Positions 7,252-13,574 of a stretch of DNA of 13,574 nucleotides are shown here, piece after piece. The position numbers and the translations under genes were made by a program. Location: contig CAKZLS010000583.1 in assembly GCA_937127205.1 (NCBI GenBank), positions 1-13,574 of the forward strand, read 5' to 3'. Under the pieces are notes generated by a model, which saw only the letters and a program-made list of their open reading frames with translations, did not search any database and was not told the origin of the DNA. The DNA comes from an uncultured Rhodospirillales bacterium. GTDB lineage: Bacteria; Pseudomonadota; Alphaproteobacteria; Rhodospirillales; Defluviicoccaceae. Each line of letters opens with the position of its first letter. Within the stretch, counting starts at the first letter, position 1.

Positions 7252-8853
7252 ATGTCCGGCGATCGTGTCTATCTGTACGACTGCACCCTGCGCGATGGAG
7301 CGCAGACTCAAGGCGTGGATTTTAGTGTCACCGACAAGGCCGCTATTGCCCGCGAACTTGATGGCGTGGGCATCGACTATATTGAAGGCGGTTGGCCCGG
7401 CGCCAACCCCACCGATGACAGTTTCTTCGCAAACCCACCCAAGTTGCATCGCTCCCGGCTGTCGGCCTTTGGAATGACCCGGCGGACGGGCCGTAGCGTA
7501 GAAAATGATCCTGGCTTTACCGCGCTGTTGACCACCAAGGCGAAGATTGTCTGCATGGTCGGCAAGGCGTGGGACTTTCAAGTAGAGGTGGCCCTCGACA
7601 TCCCGCTTGACGAGAACATCAAAATGATCGCCGACAGCATCCGCCATGCCAAGGGTAAGCTAGACGAGGTGATGTTCGACGCCGAGCATTTCTTCGATGG
7701 CTACAAGGCGAACCCGGAGTACGCCACTCAATGCGTGAAGGCCGCGCACGAGGCCGGGGCTCGGTGGATCGTGCTGTGCGATACCAATGGCGGAACCCTG
7801 CCCCACGAAGTAGAGGGAATCATCCGCGAAGTTACCCAACATGTTCCGGGTGACCGGCTCGGCATTCACTGCCATGACGACACCGGCAATGCCGTGGCCA
7901 ACAGCCTCGCCGCCGTAAGAGCAGGCGCACGACAAGTCCAAGGCACATTGAATGGTCTAGGGGAGCGGTGCGGGAACGCTAACCTGGTATCCATCGTGCC
8001 GTCACTGATGCTGAAGATGGGTTATGAAACCGGGCTCAGCGCCAATGACTTGAGCCGCTTGACCCATGTCTCTCGGCTGTTTGACGAACGGCTCAATCGC
8101 GCGCCCAATCGAAGCGCTCCGTACGTGGGTGAATCGGCGTTCGCGCACAAGGGCGGCTTGCATGTGTCGGCGGTGGAAAAAGATCCGCGCTGCTATGAAC
8201 ACATCGTTCCGGAGTTGGTCGGCAACCATCGTCATATCGTGGTATCCGACCAAGCGGGACGCGCCAATATCCTCGCGCGATTCCGGGACATCGGCCTCGA
8301 CGTTAATTCCGACGATCCGAAAGTCGCCCGCCTGGTGGAAACGGTCAAGGAAATGGAGTTTAACGGCTACGCCTATGACGGCGCGGAAGCCAGTTTCGAG
8401 CTTCTCGCCCGTCGCGCCATCAACGGTTTGCCGGAATACTTCAATTGCACCAGCTTCCGCGTGATCGACGAGCGGCGGTGGAACGCTCGGGGTGAGCTGA
8501 TCACGCTTTCCGAAGCGACAGTGAAGCTCGAAGCGAATGGCAACCAATACATGACCGTCGAGGAAGGCAACGGTCCGGTCAATGCGCTGGATGCCGCCTT
8601 GCGAAAAGTTCTTATCCCTGTCTATCCATCGCTGGAGCAGGTGCGCCTGGTCGACTATAAGGTGCGCATCCTCACCCCTGGCGATGGCACCCGCGCATTC
8701 ACTCGTGTGATGATCGAGTCCGCGAGCGATCATGGCGAGCACTGGTCGACCGTGGGCGTTTCGACCAATATCATCGACGCATCCTATCGCGCGCTTTACG
8801 ACGGTATCGTCTACAAGCTCTACCGCGACGGAGCCGTCGCGCAAGCGGCTTAA
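7252..8853 (+). CDS. cimA: (R)-citramalate synthase
   Basis: CimA condenses pyruvate with acetyl-CoA to (R)-citramalate, the first step of the threonine-independent route to 2-oxobutyrate and isoleucine. The 533-residue protein belongs to the LeuA/HMG-CoA lyase superfamily. The N-terminal TIM barrel (about 1-270) opens with YLYDCTLRDGAQTQG, containing the catalytic arginine R14 and metal-binding D15, and carries the metal-binding HCHDDTGNAVANSLAA and NGLGERCGNANL. GGLHVSAV in the linker and a C-terminal LeuA-type regulatory domain (about 390-525, RKVLIPVYPSLEQVRL onward) follow. The IEGGWPGANPTDDSFF segment points to the citramalate rather than the isopropylmalate branch. trmJ follows after 12 nt and is probably co-transcribed. 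Allosteric control by isoleucine is likely from the family, not shown here. Confidence 0.94.
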   Translation: MSGDRVYLYDCTLRDGAQTQGVDFSVTDKAAIARELDGVGIDYIEGGWPGANPTDDSFFANPPKLHRSRLSAFGMTRRTGRSVENDPGFTALLTTKAKIVCMVGKAWDFQVEVALDIPLDENIKMIADSIRHAKGKLDEVMFDAEHFFDGYKANPEYATQCVKAAHEAGARWIVLCDTNGGTLPHEVEGIIREVTQHVPGDRLGIHCHDDTGNAVANSLAAVRAGARQVQGTLNGLGERCGNANLVSIVPSLMLKMGYETGLSANDLSRLTHVSRLFDERLNRAPNRSAPYVGESAFAHKGGLHVSAVEKDPRCYEHIVPELVGNHRHIVVSDQAGRANILARFRDIGLDVNSDDPKVARLVETVKEMEFNGYAYDGAEASFELLARRAINGLPEYFNCTSFRVIDERRWNARGELITLSEATVKLEANGNQYMTVEEGNGPVNALDAALRKVLIPVYPSLEQVRLVDYKVRILTPGDGTRAFTRVMIESASDHGEHWSTVGVSTNIIDASYRALYDGIVYKLYRDGAVAQAA

Positions 8854-8865
8854 TCCGATCCACTA

Positions 8866-9633
8866 ATGGCAGGCACTGATTCCACTCGGACCGCCGCTCC
8901 GACCGGCGGCCCGGCTGTCGTGCTTGTCCAACCGCAACTTGGCGAGAATATCGGCATGGTGGCTCGCGCCATGCTGAACTTCGGGCTGACGGATCTGCGT
9001 CTCGTGCGGCCGCGCGAACCATGGCCCAATGCCAAGGCATTGGCGGCGTCTGCCGGCGCGGACACCGTGATTGAATCCGCTCGATTGTTCGACACGACGC
9101 CCGAAGCCGTTGCCGATCTGTCCCGGGTCTACGCAACCACCGCCCGCACCCGTGACATGACCAAGCGGGTTGTCACGACCCGACAAGCGGCGATTGAATT
9201 GAACGCCGCACCGGCGTCGGACGTGAGCCAAGGCATCCTCTTTGGCAAAGAATCGAAGGGACTGCACAACGACGATGTGGCGTTGGCCGATACCGTCATC
9301 ATGGCGCCGCTAAACCCAGCCTTCAGTTCGCTCAACCTGGCCATGGCGGTGCTGCTCGTCGGCTACGAATGGTATCAGGCGAGAGACCTCACCTCGCCGT
9401 CATCCATGACCATGCCGAAAGAGACGCGTCCGGCCCACAAAGCGGAGATGGTGGGGCTGTTCGAGCAGCTTGAAAGTGAGCTCGACGCCTGCGGGTTCCT
9501 GCGCGTCGCAGAAAAGCGTCCGGTCATGGTCCGCAATCTCCGCAACCTATTCGGAAGAGCTCAAATGACCGAACAGGAAGTGCGCACTCTGCGTGGCGTA
9601 ATTACATGCTTGGTGTCTCGGCGGCGGTCCTGA
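8866..9633 (+). CDS. trmJ: tRNA 2'-O-methyltransferase, TrmJ type (SPOUT family)
   Basis: A SPOUT-fold RNA methyltransferase of 255 residues, TrmH group 1. E. coli TrmJ 2'-O-methylates position 32 of the anticodon loop in several tRNAs using S-adenosylmethionine. The family's three motifs are visible: VQPQLGENIGMVARAMLNFG, ILFGKESKGL and the knot segment MAPLNPAFSSLNLAMAV. The C-terminal helical extension with FGRAQMTEQEVRTLRGVI is also typical of TrmJ. It lies 12 nt after cimA. Its ribosome binding site is weak, so translation may depend on coupling. It converges on coq7, with about 25 nt between stops and no obvious terminator. Confidence 0.92.
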   Translation: MAGTDSTRTAAPTGGPAVVLVQPQLGENIGMVARAMLNFGLTDLRLVRPREPWPNAKALAASAGADTVIESARLFDTTPEAVADLSRVYATTARTRDMTKRVVTTRQAAIELNAAPASDVSQGILFGKESKGLHNDDVALADTVIMAPLNPAFSSLNLAMAVLLVGYEWYQARDLTSPSSMTMPKETRPAHKAEMVGLFEQLESELDACGFLRVAEKRPVMVRNLRNLFGRAQMTEQEVRTLRGVITCLVSRRRS

Positions 9634-9658
9634 GTGGCATCGATTGCCGACGAGTTGA

Positions 9659-10219
9659 CTAAACGCGCTCCGACAGCCAGATCGCGAGCCTGGATCCCGC
9701 CTTGATAGCGCCGGTCAACGCTTTATAGCCCGGGGCGTCTTCCGCTCCATGCTGCAAGCCGGTTTCGCGGTGCTCGAGTTCATCCTGGCGGAACCGTTCG
9801 CAAATACCCCTAAGTTCGGATTCGTCATCACCCAGCTGCTCGATCTGCTTGGCATAGTGCTCGTCGATCACTTCTTCCACCGCGACCGTGCAGGCCATGG
9901 CGCCGCGCGGTCCCAACAGCGCGGTCGACGCACCCAGCGCGAACCCGGCCACGTGCCACAGCGGCTGTAAAACGGTCGGGCGAACCCGCCGTTGCGGAAC
10001 CAGTTCGTTGAACTTCGCCAAGTGCTCGCGCTCTTGGACGGCCATGCGGCGGATTGCTCCTCCGGCCGGGGTGCGCCCAAGCACACTCAGCTGGCCCTTG
10101 TAGATGCGCACCGCCCCATACTCGCCGGCTTGGTCGACGCGAATAATGCGGTCGATGAGTTGTGCCTTGTTCAAGTCCCCGGGCAGACGCCCGGATGTCG
10201 GCGTTTCGTCACTAACCAT
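9659..10219 (-). CDS. coq7: Demethoxyubiquinone hydroxylase Coq7
   Basis: Coq7 is the di-iron monooxygenase that hydroxylates demethoxyubiquinone, the penultimate step of ubiquinone synthesis, at the inner membrane. The 186-residue protein has the six ligands expected for a ferritin-like di-iron centre: E33 in DQAGEYGA, E63 and H66 in VQEREHL, a glutamate of the EEVIDEHY segment near 115-120, and E147 and H150 in DELEHRE. The frame extends to a GTG at 10246, but the ATG at 10219 is preceded by a strong GGAAGGA ribosome site, so I chose it. Its first 8 nt overlap the 3' end of dsbB (ATGGTTAG), implying translational coupling. This enzyme's product is the electron acceptor used by DsbB. Confidence 0.95.
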   Translation of the reverse strand: MVSDETPTSGRLPGDLNKAQLIDRIIRVDQAGEYGAVRIYKGQLSVLGRTPAGGAIRRMAVQEREHLAKFNELVPQRRVRPTVLQPLWHVAGFALGASTALLGPRGAMACTVAVEEVIDEHYAKQIEQLGDDESELRGICERFRQDELEHRETGLQHGAEDAPGYKALTGAIKAGSRLAIWLSERV

Positions 10220-10736
10220 TGGCTTTCCTTCCGAGAGATCGGGCACAGGCGATCGTCACAACACCCAAGGCAAAAGAAATCAGCACATTGTATCCCGCCA
10301 ACGACAGGCCAAAAAGCCTCCAGTTGACCTCGTCACACGGCTTTTGCGGGCCGCTGGCAAGTTGGTCTGCCAGATCCTCCACACTCAAGCCCGTCGACGG
10401 TGCGCCGCCGCAAGCCGCCACCGATGCCCACCAATGTTCTTCAACACCCACATGATAAAAGGCAAGCGCGGAACCGGCCAGAAAAACGATGCCGCATGCG
10501 GTCGTCAGCCAAAGGGACACTTGACCTCTCGTGAACGGCAGAAGCGCCACCGCCGCCAATACCGCTGCCAACGCGAACGGGACCCGCTGATACAAACACA
10601 AAATGCAAGGTTCCAGGCCGAAGGCATATTGCGCGACAAATGCCATGGCGATAGCGCCAACACTCACCGCAACGATGGCGAGGGCAACAAGACGGACCCG
10701 GGGAATAGTTCGGAGATTCGCAATCATGCCTACCAT
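10212..10736 (-). CDS. dsbB: Disulfide bond formation protein B
   Basis: DsbB reoxidises the periplasmic oxidase DsbA and passes the electrons to ubiquinone in the inner membrane. The 174-residue protein shows four hydrophobic helices and both redox cysteine pairs: C44 and C47 in EPCILCLYQR on the first periplasmic loop, and C109 and C134 on the second, between WWASVAACGG and QKPCDEVNW. It therefore looks functional. Two starts are possible, ATG at 10736 and ATG at 10727; neither has a good ribosome site. The gene overlaps coq7 by 8 nt and follows the DedA-type gene after about 100 nt on the same strand. No dsbA is in the window. Confidence 0.95.
   Translation of the reverse strand: MVGMIANLRTIPRVRLVALAIVAVSVGAIAMAFVAQYAFGLEPCILCLYQRVPFALAAVLAAVALLPFTRGQVSLWLTTACGIVFLAGSALAFYHVGVEEHWWASVAACGGAPSTGLSVEDLADQLASGPQKPCDEVNWRLFGLSLAGYNVLISFALGVVTIACARSLGRKANG
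10226..10232 (-). promoter_or_regulatory. Ribosome binding site of coq7, inside dsbB
   Basis: On the minus strand GGAAGGA ends six bases before the ATG at 10219. It supports that start over the GTG at 10246 and lies wholly within the last codons of dsbB. Confidence 0.7.
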
Positions 10737-10840
10737 ATAGCGGTCCGCACGCCCTCATGACACCTGGCAATACCTGCGAACCAGGAATCAAACGCTGAGC
10801 ACTGCGCAAGCCTTGAAAAGGCCTCGGCGAAACATGGGTC

Positions 10841-11422
10841 CTACAACAAGTATTTGGCTGCTACGAAACCGCCAAACAGAAGAACGAAAAATACGGTCGC
10901 GAGCACGGCCAGATGCTTCTCTATGAACCTGCGGATTGGCTCCCCGAAATACCAAAGCAGTCCCGCGACAATGAAGAACCGGGCGCCGCGAGAGAGGAAA
11001 GACGCCACAGTGAAAGTGGTTAGATCGAGACTCGTGACGCCGCTGGCAATGGTAATCACCTTGTAGGGAAAAGGCGTAAAGCCCGCGCCGGCGACGATCC
11101 AGGCGCCCCATTCATTGTAGGAGTTCCGGAAAGCATCGAATTTTTCCCCGTACCCGTAAAACTCGATCACTGGCCGGCCAATCTCCTCGAACAGGAAATA
11201 GCCGATTCCATAACCGGCAAGGCCGCCGAGAACGGAAGCAATGGTGCAAACGGAAGCAAGCAGCCAGGCCCGGTTTCGCGCCGCCAGCACCATCGGAATT
11301 AGCAAGATATCCGGTGGAACGGGAAACACAGAACTCTCGGCAAATGTAAGCACCGCCAACACCCAAATGGCATGACGGTGGCCAGAGAGGCTCATGGTCC
11401 AGTCGTAGAGGCGTCGGAGCAC
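10841..11422 (-). CDS. DedA/YqaA (VTT domain) family membrane protein
   Basis: An inner membrane protein of the YqaA branch of the DedA/SNARE-associated (VTT) family; relatives are linked to lipid flipping and membrane homeostasis. Landmarks are AESSVFPVPPDILLIPMVLA, GGLAGYGIGYFLFEEIGRPVIEFYG, the re-entrant GAGFTPFPYKVITIASG and FLSRGARFFIVAGLLW. I place the start at the GTG at 11422 (193 residues, beginning VLRRLYDWTMSLSGH), because family similarity begins there and AGGAG lies 11 nt upstream. The longest frame begins at 11500 and would add 26 proline- and alanine-rich residues unlike the family. It is divergent from the thioesterase gene. Confidence 0.88.
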   Translation of the reverse strand: MLRRLYDWTMSLSGHRHAIWVLAVLTFAESSVFPVPPDILLIPMVLAARNRAWLLASVCTIASVLGGLAGYGIGYFLFEEIGRPVIEFYGYGEKFDAFRNSYNEWGAWIVAGAGFTPFPYKVITIASGVTSLDLTTFTVASFLSRGARFFIVAGLLWYFGEPIRRFIEKHLAVLATVFFVLLFGGFVAAKYLL

Positions 11423-11425
11423 GGG

Positions 11426-11438
11426 AGGAGGGTCTCCT
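11426..11438 (-). promoter_or_regulatory. Shine-Dalgarno inside a short hairpin before the DedA-type gene
   Basis: On the minus strand AGGAG (11438-11434) is followed by a three-base loop and its exact complement CTCCT (11430-11426), then by the proposed GTG start. In mRNA the ribosome site could be masked by this 5-bp hairpin. The stem is short and may be chance in a purine/pyrimidine-skewed stretch. Confidence 0.25.
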
Positions 11439-11588
11439 GGGAGGGGGGAGTTCAATATATTTGACGGGGTACGTGTAGCAGCCGCCGCCAGAACGAACAA
11501 TGGTCATAAGATCGGACCACGATTGCGATCGACGCAAGACCCCTCTACACCCTCTGTTTTACAAAAAACTTCATGACCCTGAAGACAG

Positions 11589-12065
11589 ATGATCAACACG
11601 GAAGATACCCCGAGCATCGACCTGACCGATCGCGCCGCCTTTGTCATCTGGACGCGCGACACGGTGCGATTCTCTGACATGGACTGTTATCGCCACATCA
11701 ACAACGTTGCTACGGCGACCTACTGTGAGACTGGCCGGGTTGAGTTTGCCGAGAGTTTGATGCCCGGCTCCACATCGGGGAAGGACGCCGGATGGGTTAT
11801 TCTGCGGTTGACGGTCAATTTTTTGGCTCAGGCGCATTATCCTGGGGATGTGGAGATCGGGACGCGTGTAGATCGGGTCGGCCGCAGCTCCTGTGACATC
11901 GGCCAAGGCTTGTTCAAGGACGGGGTTTGCTTCGCCACCAGTGAAGCGGTGCTCGTCTGGATGGACCTAAAGGACGGCGGCCAGCCGGCTCCGATTCCCG
12001 ACGCGCTGCGGGCGCGAATGCTTTCGAATGCTGCGCACGCTCCAACCGCCCCCGCTTCTAACTGA
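11589..12065 (+). CDS. Acyl-CoA thioesterase of the hot-dog (4HBT) family
   Basis: A single hot-dog domain protein of 158 residues, probably hydrolysing acyl-CoA thioesters in the cytoplasm; the substrate cannot be named. The signature RFSDMDCYRHINNVATATYCETGR (about 31-54) holds the catalytic aspartate and the HINN turn of YbgC-like 4HBT enzymes, followed by the VNFLAQAHYPGDVEIGTRV strands and DLKDGGQPAPIPDALRARM at the end. Start ATG at 11589 lacks a strong ribosome site. It is transcribed away from the DedA-type gene across a gap of about 165 nt, and is followed by a short CTGAG/CTCAG hairpin at 12062-12078 without a T-tract. Confidence 0.88.
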   Translation: MINTEDTPSIDLTDRAAFVIWTRDTVRFSDMDCYRHINNVATATYCETGRVEFAESLMPGSTSGKDAGWVILRLTVNFLAQAHYPGDVEIGTRVDRVGRSSCDIGQGLFKDGVCFATSEAVLVWMDLKDGGQPAPIPDALRARMLSNAAHAPTAPASN

Positions 12066-12086
12066 GCCCAAGACTCAGCCGCTATA

Positions 12087-12114
12087 TTGACCGCGCCAGC
12101 CCCCCCGCTATGAT
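12087..12114 (+). promoter_or_regulatory. Sigma70-type promoter of tRNA-Leu
   Basis: TTGACC at 12087-12092 and TATGAT at 12109-12114 are separated by 16 nt, close to the consensus for the housekeeping sigma factor. Transcription should start near 12121, about ten bases before the mature tRNA. This is the best promoter match in the window. Confidence 0.75.
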
Positions 12115-12130
12115 GGCGCCGTGGTATGGA

Positions 12131-12217
12131 GCCCCTGTGGCGGAACTGGTAGACGCGGCAGACTCAAAATCTGTTTCCCGTAAGGGAGTGGGAGTTCGAG
12201 TCTCCCTGGGGGCACCA
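12131..12217 (+). tRNA. tRNA-Leu (anticodon CAA)
   Basis: An 87-nt class II tRNA with encoded CCA. The acceptor stem pairs GCCCCTG with TGGGGGC (two wobble pairs at the inner end), and the anticodon stem GCAGA/TCTGT closes a seven-base loop CTCAAAA with anticodon CAA at 12165-12167, reading UUG. A long variable arm characteristic of leucine tRNAs follows, and the T arm is GGGAG-TTCGAGT-CTCCC at 12190-12206. I see no duplication of its 3' end nearby, so there is no sign of an integrated element. Confidence 0.97.
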
Positions 12218-12279
12218 CTCCATTTCAAGCGGTTTACAGGCGCCTCAATGGCCCACCGGCCGCGCATATCGTTTCCTGC

Positions 12280-12299
12280 AATCCGTTCGCGGACGGATT
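12280..12299 (+). other. Short stem-loop between tRNA-Leu and the chorismate mutase gene
   Basis: AATCCGT and ACGGATT form a perfect 7-bp stem around a six-base loop (TCGCGG). No T-tract follows, so it is not a standard intrinsic terminator. It could still aid tRNA 3' processing or termination. Confidence 0.3.
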
Positions 12300-12318
12300 A
12301 CGGAACAGATACTGCGAC

Positions 12319-12495
12319 ATGACCGAATATAGCCAACGTATCGCCATCGTTATTCTTTTGGTGATGGCTCCCATGGCCTTCACTCTTTCGGCGTATGCTG
12401 CCAAACCGTCGGTTTCTCCTGAAATCCAAAGGTTTTCTGACCTCATCTTCACCGGCTCGTTCTCATGGAGCCTGTCGCGGCCTACAAATGGCTAA
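12319..12495 (+). pseudogene. 5' part of a frameshifted secreted chorismate mutase gene (signal peptide)
   Basis: The ATG at 12319 opens a frame of 58 codons. It begins MTEYSQRIAIVILLVMAPMA, continues to a cleavage-like SAYA-AKPS, and then reads PEIQRFSDLIF before leaving the homologous frame and stopping at 12493. This is a Sec-type signal peptide of about 27 residues plus the start of the mature domain. The rest of the enzyme continues in the next frame from about 12450. One base missing near 12450-12452 (TTCCACC becoming TTCACC) would explain the break and restore DLIFHRLVLMEPVAAYKW with normal family spacing. Whether this is a real mutation or a sequencing or assembly error cannot be told from one read of the sequence. 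Confidence 0.75.
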
Positions 12496-12899
12496 ACGGC
12501 CTCCCGGTTGCCGACGCCGAACGCGAAGCACGCGTCATTGTGGCCAGCAAGCGTGCAGCAGCAGGTGCCGGTCTTGATCCGCAGACGATCGAACCTTTTA
12601 TCCGTCGGCAAATGGAAATCGCCAAGGCCGTCCAATATGCGTTGATCGATGGTTGGGAACAGAAGTTGCGGCCAGTGCCAATAACCGCGCCAGACCTTGC
12701 GAACGTCACTCGACCCGCCATTATTGCCGCCACATCGGATATCCTGATCCAGCTTGAGCGTGTGTTACCGATGCTGCGGGATCCGCGAACGCAAGCCGTT
12801 TTGGTTGGGGATCTGACGGATCGCGCTGCCGGGTACGGGTTGCGCGCAAGTGATTTTCGACGGCTTATCGATGCCGCCGCATCAGTCGATTTTGATTAA
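12465..12899 (+). CDS. Chorismate mutase, AroQ gamma (exported) type: catalytic core downstream of a frameshift
   Basis: Exported chorismate mutases rearrange chorismate to prephenate in the periplasm; their role there is unclear. This 144-codon frame carries the core: VAAYKWLNGLPVADAERE with the catalytic lysine, aspartate and arginine spaced as in the family, then FIRRQMEIAKAVQYALIDGW and the C-terminal half. The essential first-helix arginine (in HRLVLM) is encoded in this frame at about 12453-12455, just upstream of the ATG at 12465, so a product restarting at that ATG would lack it and the signal peptide. The frame is open upstream only to 12441, where a TGA precedes it. Its stop lies 2 nt from the stop of the opposing sugar dehydrogenase gene. 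Confidence 0.83.
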   Translation: MEPVAAYKWLNGLPVADAEREARVIVASKRAAAGAGLDPQTIEPFIRRQMEIAKAVQYALIDGWEQKLRPVPITAPDLANVTRPAIIAATSDILIQLERVLPMLRDPRTQAVLVGDLTDRAAGYGLRASDFRRLIDAAASVDFD

Positions 12900-12901
12900 T
12901 T

Positions 12902-13574
12902 TCATGCGCGGGCAACAACATGAGCGAAGGGAGAGTCCGACGCGATGGTATTGCGGGTGTCGACGACGAGGGGAACGCACCGGACAAGCATTTCGTAATC
13001 GATCGCGCTGTGATCGGTAGCGATAAGGGCGGCGTCGTAACTGCCCAGACTTTCTGGGTCGAAGCTAACCGACGCTTTGCCGGCCAGTGACATATGCTTA
13101 CGCGTAGGGAGGATAGTCGGGAAATAGGGATCATGATAGTCGACCACCGCTCCGGCGGCGATGAGGAGGTCGACGATTGCCAGTGCGGGACTTTCGCGAA
13201 GGTCATCGACGTCTTTCTTATAGGCAATCCCGATAATGACAATTCGGGTCCCGTAAAGCCCTTTCCGGAAACGCCGGTCAAGTTCCATGCGGAGACGTTC
13301 GACCACATACTGCGGCATGCTTGTGTTCACTTCTCCCGCAAGCTCGATAAACCGAGTGGCGATACCGTACTCCCTCGCCCGCCAGGTCAGGTAGAAGGGG
13401 TCCACCGGAATGCAGTGGCCGCCGAGTCCCGGTCCCGGATAAAACGGCATGAATCCGAATGGCTTGGACTTCGCCGCCTCAATGACCTCGAAAATATCGA
13501 TGTCCATTTCGTTGAAGATAATCTTGAGTTCATTGACGAGAGCAATGTTCACGGCGCGAAATACATTTTCGGTG
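12902..13574 (-). CDS. Nucleotide sugar dehydrogenase (UDP-GlcNAc/ManNAc dehydrogenase type), C-terminal part
   Basis: The visible 223 residues are the middle and C-terminal parts of a UDP-glucose/GDP-mannose dehydrogenase family enzyme, an NAD-dependent four-electron oxidase that makes sugar uronates for surface polysaccharides. The frame is open to the right edge and begins TENVFRAVNIALVNELK, a family hallmark of the central helix, so the start lies outside; the GTG at 13552 is internal. The active-site cysteine is in PGPGLGGHCIPVDPFYL, and the C-terminal UDP-binding domain follows with IGIAYKKDVDDLRESPALAIVDLL and DYHDPYFP. The segment GFMPFYPGPG favours the WbpA/WecC-like branch over UDP-glucose 6-dehydrogenase, but the exact substrate is not settled. 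Confidence 0.93.
   Translation of the reverse strand, partial: TENVFRAVNIALVNELKIIFNEMDIDIFEVIEAAKSKPFGFMPFYPGPGLGGHCIPVDPFYLTWRAREYGIATRFIELAGEVNTSMPQYVVERLRMELDRRFRKGLYGTRIVIIGIAYKKDVDDLRESPALAIVDLLIAAGAVVDYHDPYFPTILPTRKHMSLAGKASVSFDPESLGSYDAALIATDHSAIDYEMLVRCVPLVVDTRNTIASDSPFAHVVARA

Noticed and set aside
8002..8844. Minus-strand open frame of 280 codons opposite cimA
   Set aside because: Shadow of a well-supported citramalate synthase gene.
10104..10760. Plus-strand open frame of 218 codons across coq7 and dsbB
   Set aside because: Antisense to two conserved genes with intact metal and cysteine motifs; its composition is low in hydrophobic residues and not protein-like.
10810..10822. 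GCCTT/AAGGC hairpin between the DedA-type gene and dsbB as a terminator
   Set aside because: Five base pairs, a three-base loop and no T-tract on the transcribed strand.
12062..12078. CTGAG/CTCAG hairpin after the thioesterase as an intrinsic terminator
   Set aside because: The stem is only 5 bp and no T-tract follows; termination here is unproven.
12110..12322. 70-codon plus-strand frame across tRNA-Leu
   Set aside because: Most of it is the tRNA gene read as protein.
12234..12452. 72-codon minus-strand frame upstream of the chorismate mutase core
   Set aside because: It is antisense to the signal-peptide part of the mutase gene, which explains the region better.
12131..12899. tRNA-Leu as the attachment site of an integrated element
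   Set aside because: No integrase, no repeated tRNA 3' end and no mobile genes are visible downstream; the next genes are ordinary chromosomal ones.

Overview
The window looks like a chromosomal housekeeping segment of an alphaproteobacterium, possibly Rhodospirillales-like. The basis is moderately high G+C, family-level resemblance of the proteins, a Coq7-type ubiquinone enzyme beside DsbB, and a pyrB-pyrC-plsY run near ruvX. The taxonomic call is inference; nothing in the window fixes it. I found no transposase, integrase, phage gene, CRISPR array or rRNA. Coding density is high, with one notable gap (about 6546-7251).

Layout. Positions 1-4480 lie on the minus strand and read right to left: ruvX, an AEC-family carrier overlapping it by 4 nt, pyrB, a pyrC-type dihydroorotase homologue, plsY, and the first codons of an unidentified gene at the left edge. 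Pirin (4689-5570, plus) converges on a glutathionyl-hydroquinone reductase-type GST (5586-6545, minus). After the gap come citramalate synthase cimA and the tRNA methyltransferase gene trmJ, both plus strand. TrmJ converges on a minus-strand run of a DedA/YqaA-type membrane protein, dsbB and coq7, the last two overlapping by 8 nt. A hot-dog thioesterase (plus) follows, then tRNA-Leu(CAA) with a good sigma70-type promoter. A secreted chorismate mutase gene broken by a frameshift comes next, meeting tail to tail the 3' part of a nucleotide-sugar dehydrogenase that runs off the right edge.

Functions represented: pyrimidine synthesis (pyrB, pyrC-like), phospholipid synthesis (plsY), isoleucine precursor synthesis from pyruvate (cimA), ubiquinone synthesis and ubiquinone-linked disulfide formation (coq7, dsbB), RNA maturation (ruvX, trmJ, tRNA-Leu) and surface polysaccharide precursors (sugar dehydrogenase).

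I did not find a convincing new biological system. The two points most worth checking are the frameshift separating the signal peptide from the catalytic core of the chorismate mutase (12441-12492), and the replacement of the HxH metal motif by RxQ in the pyrC product, which suggests a non-catalytic or atypical dihydroorotase paired with PyrB.
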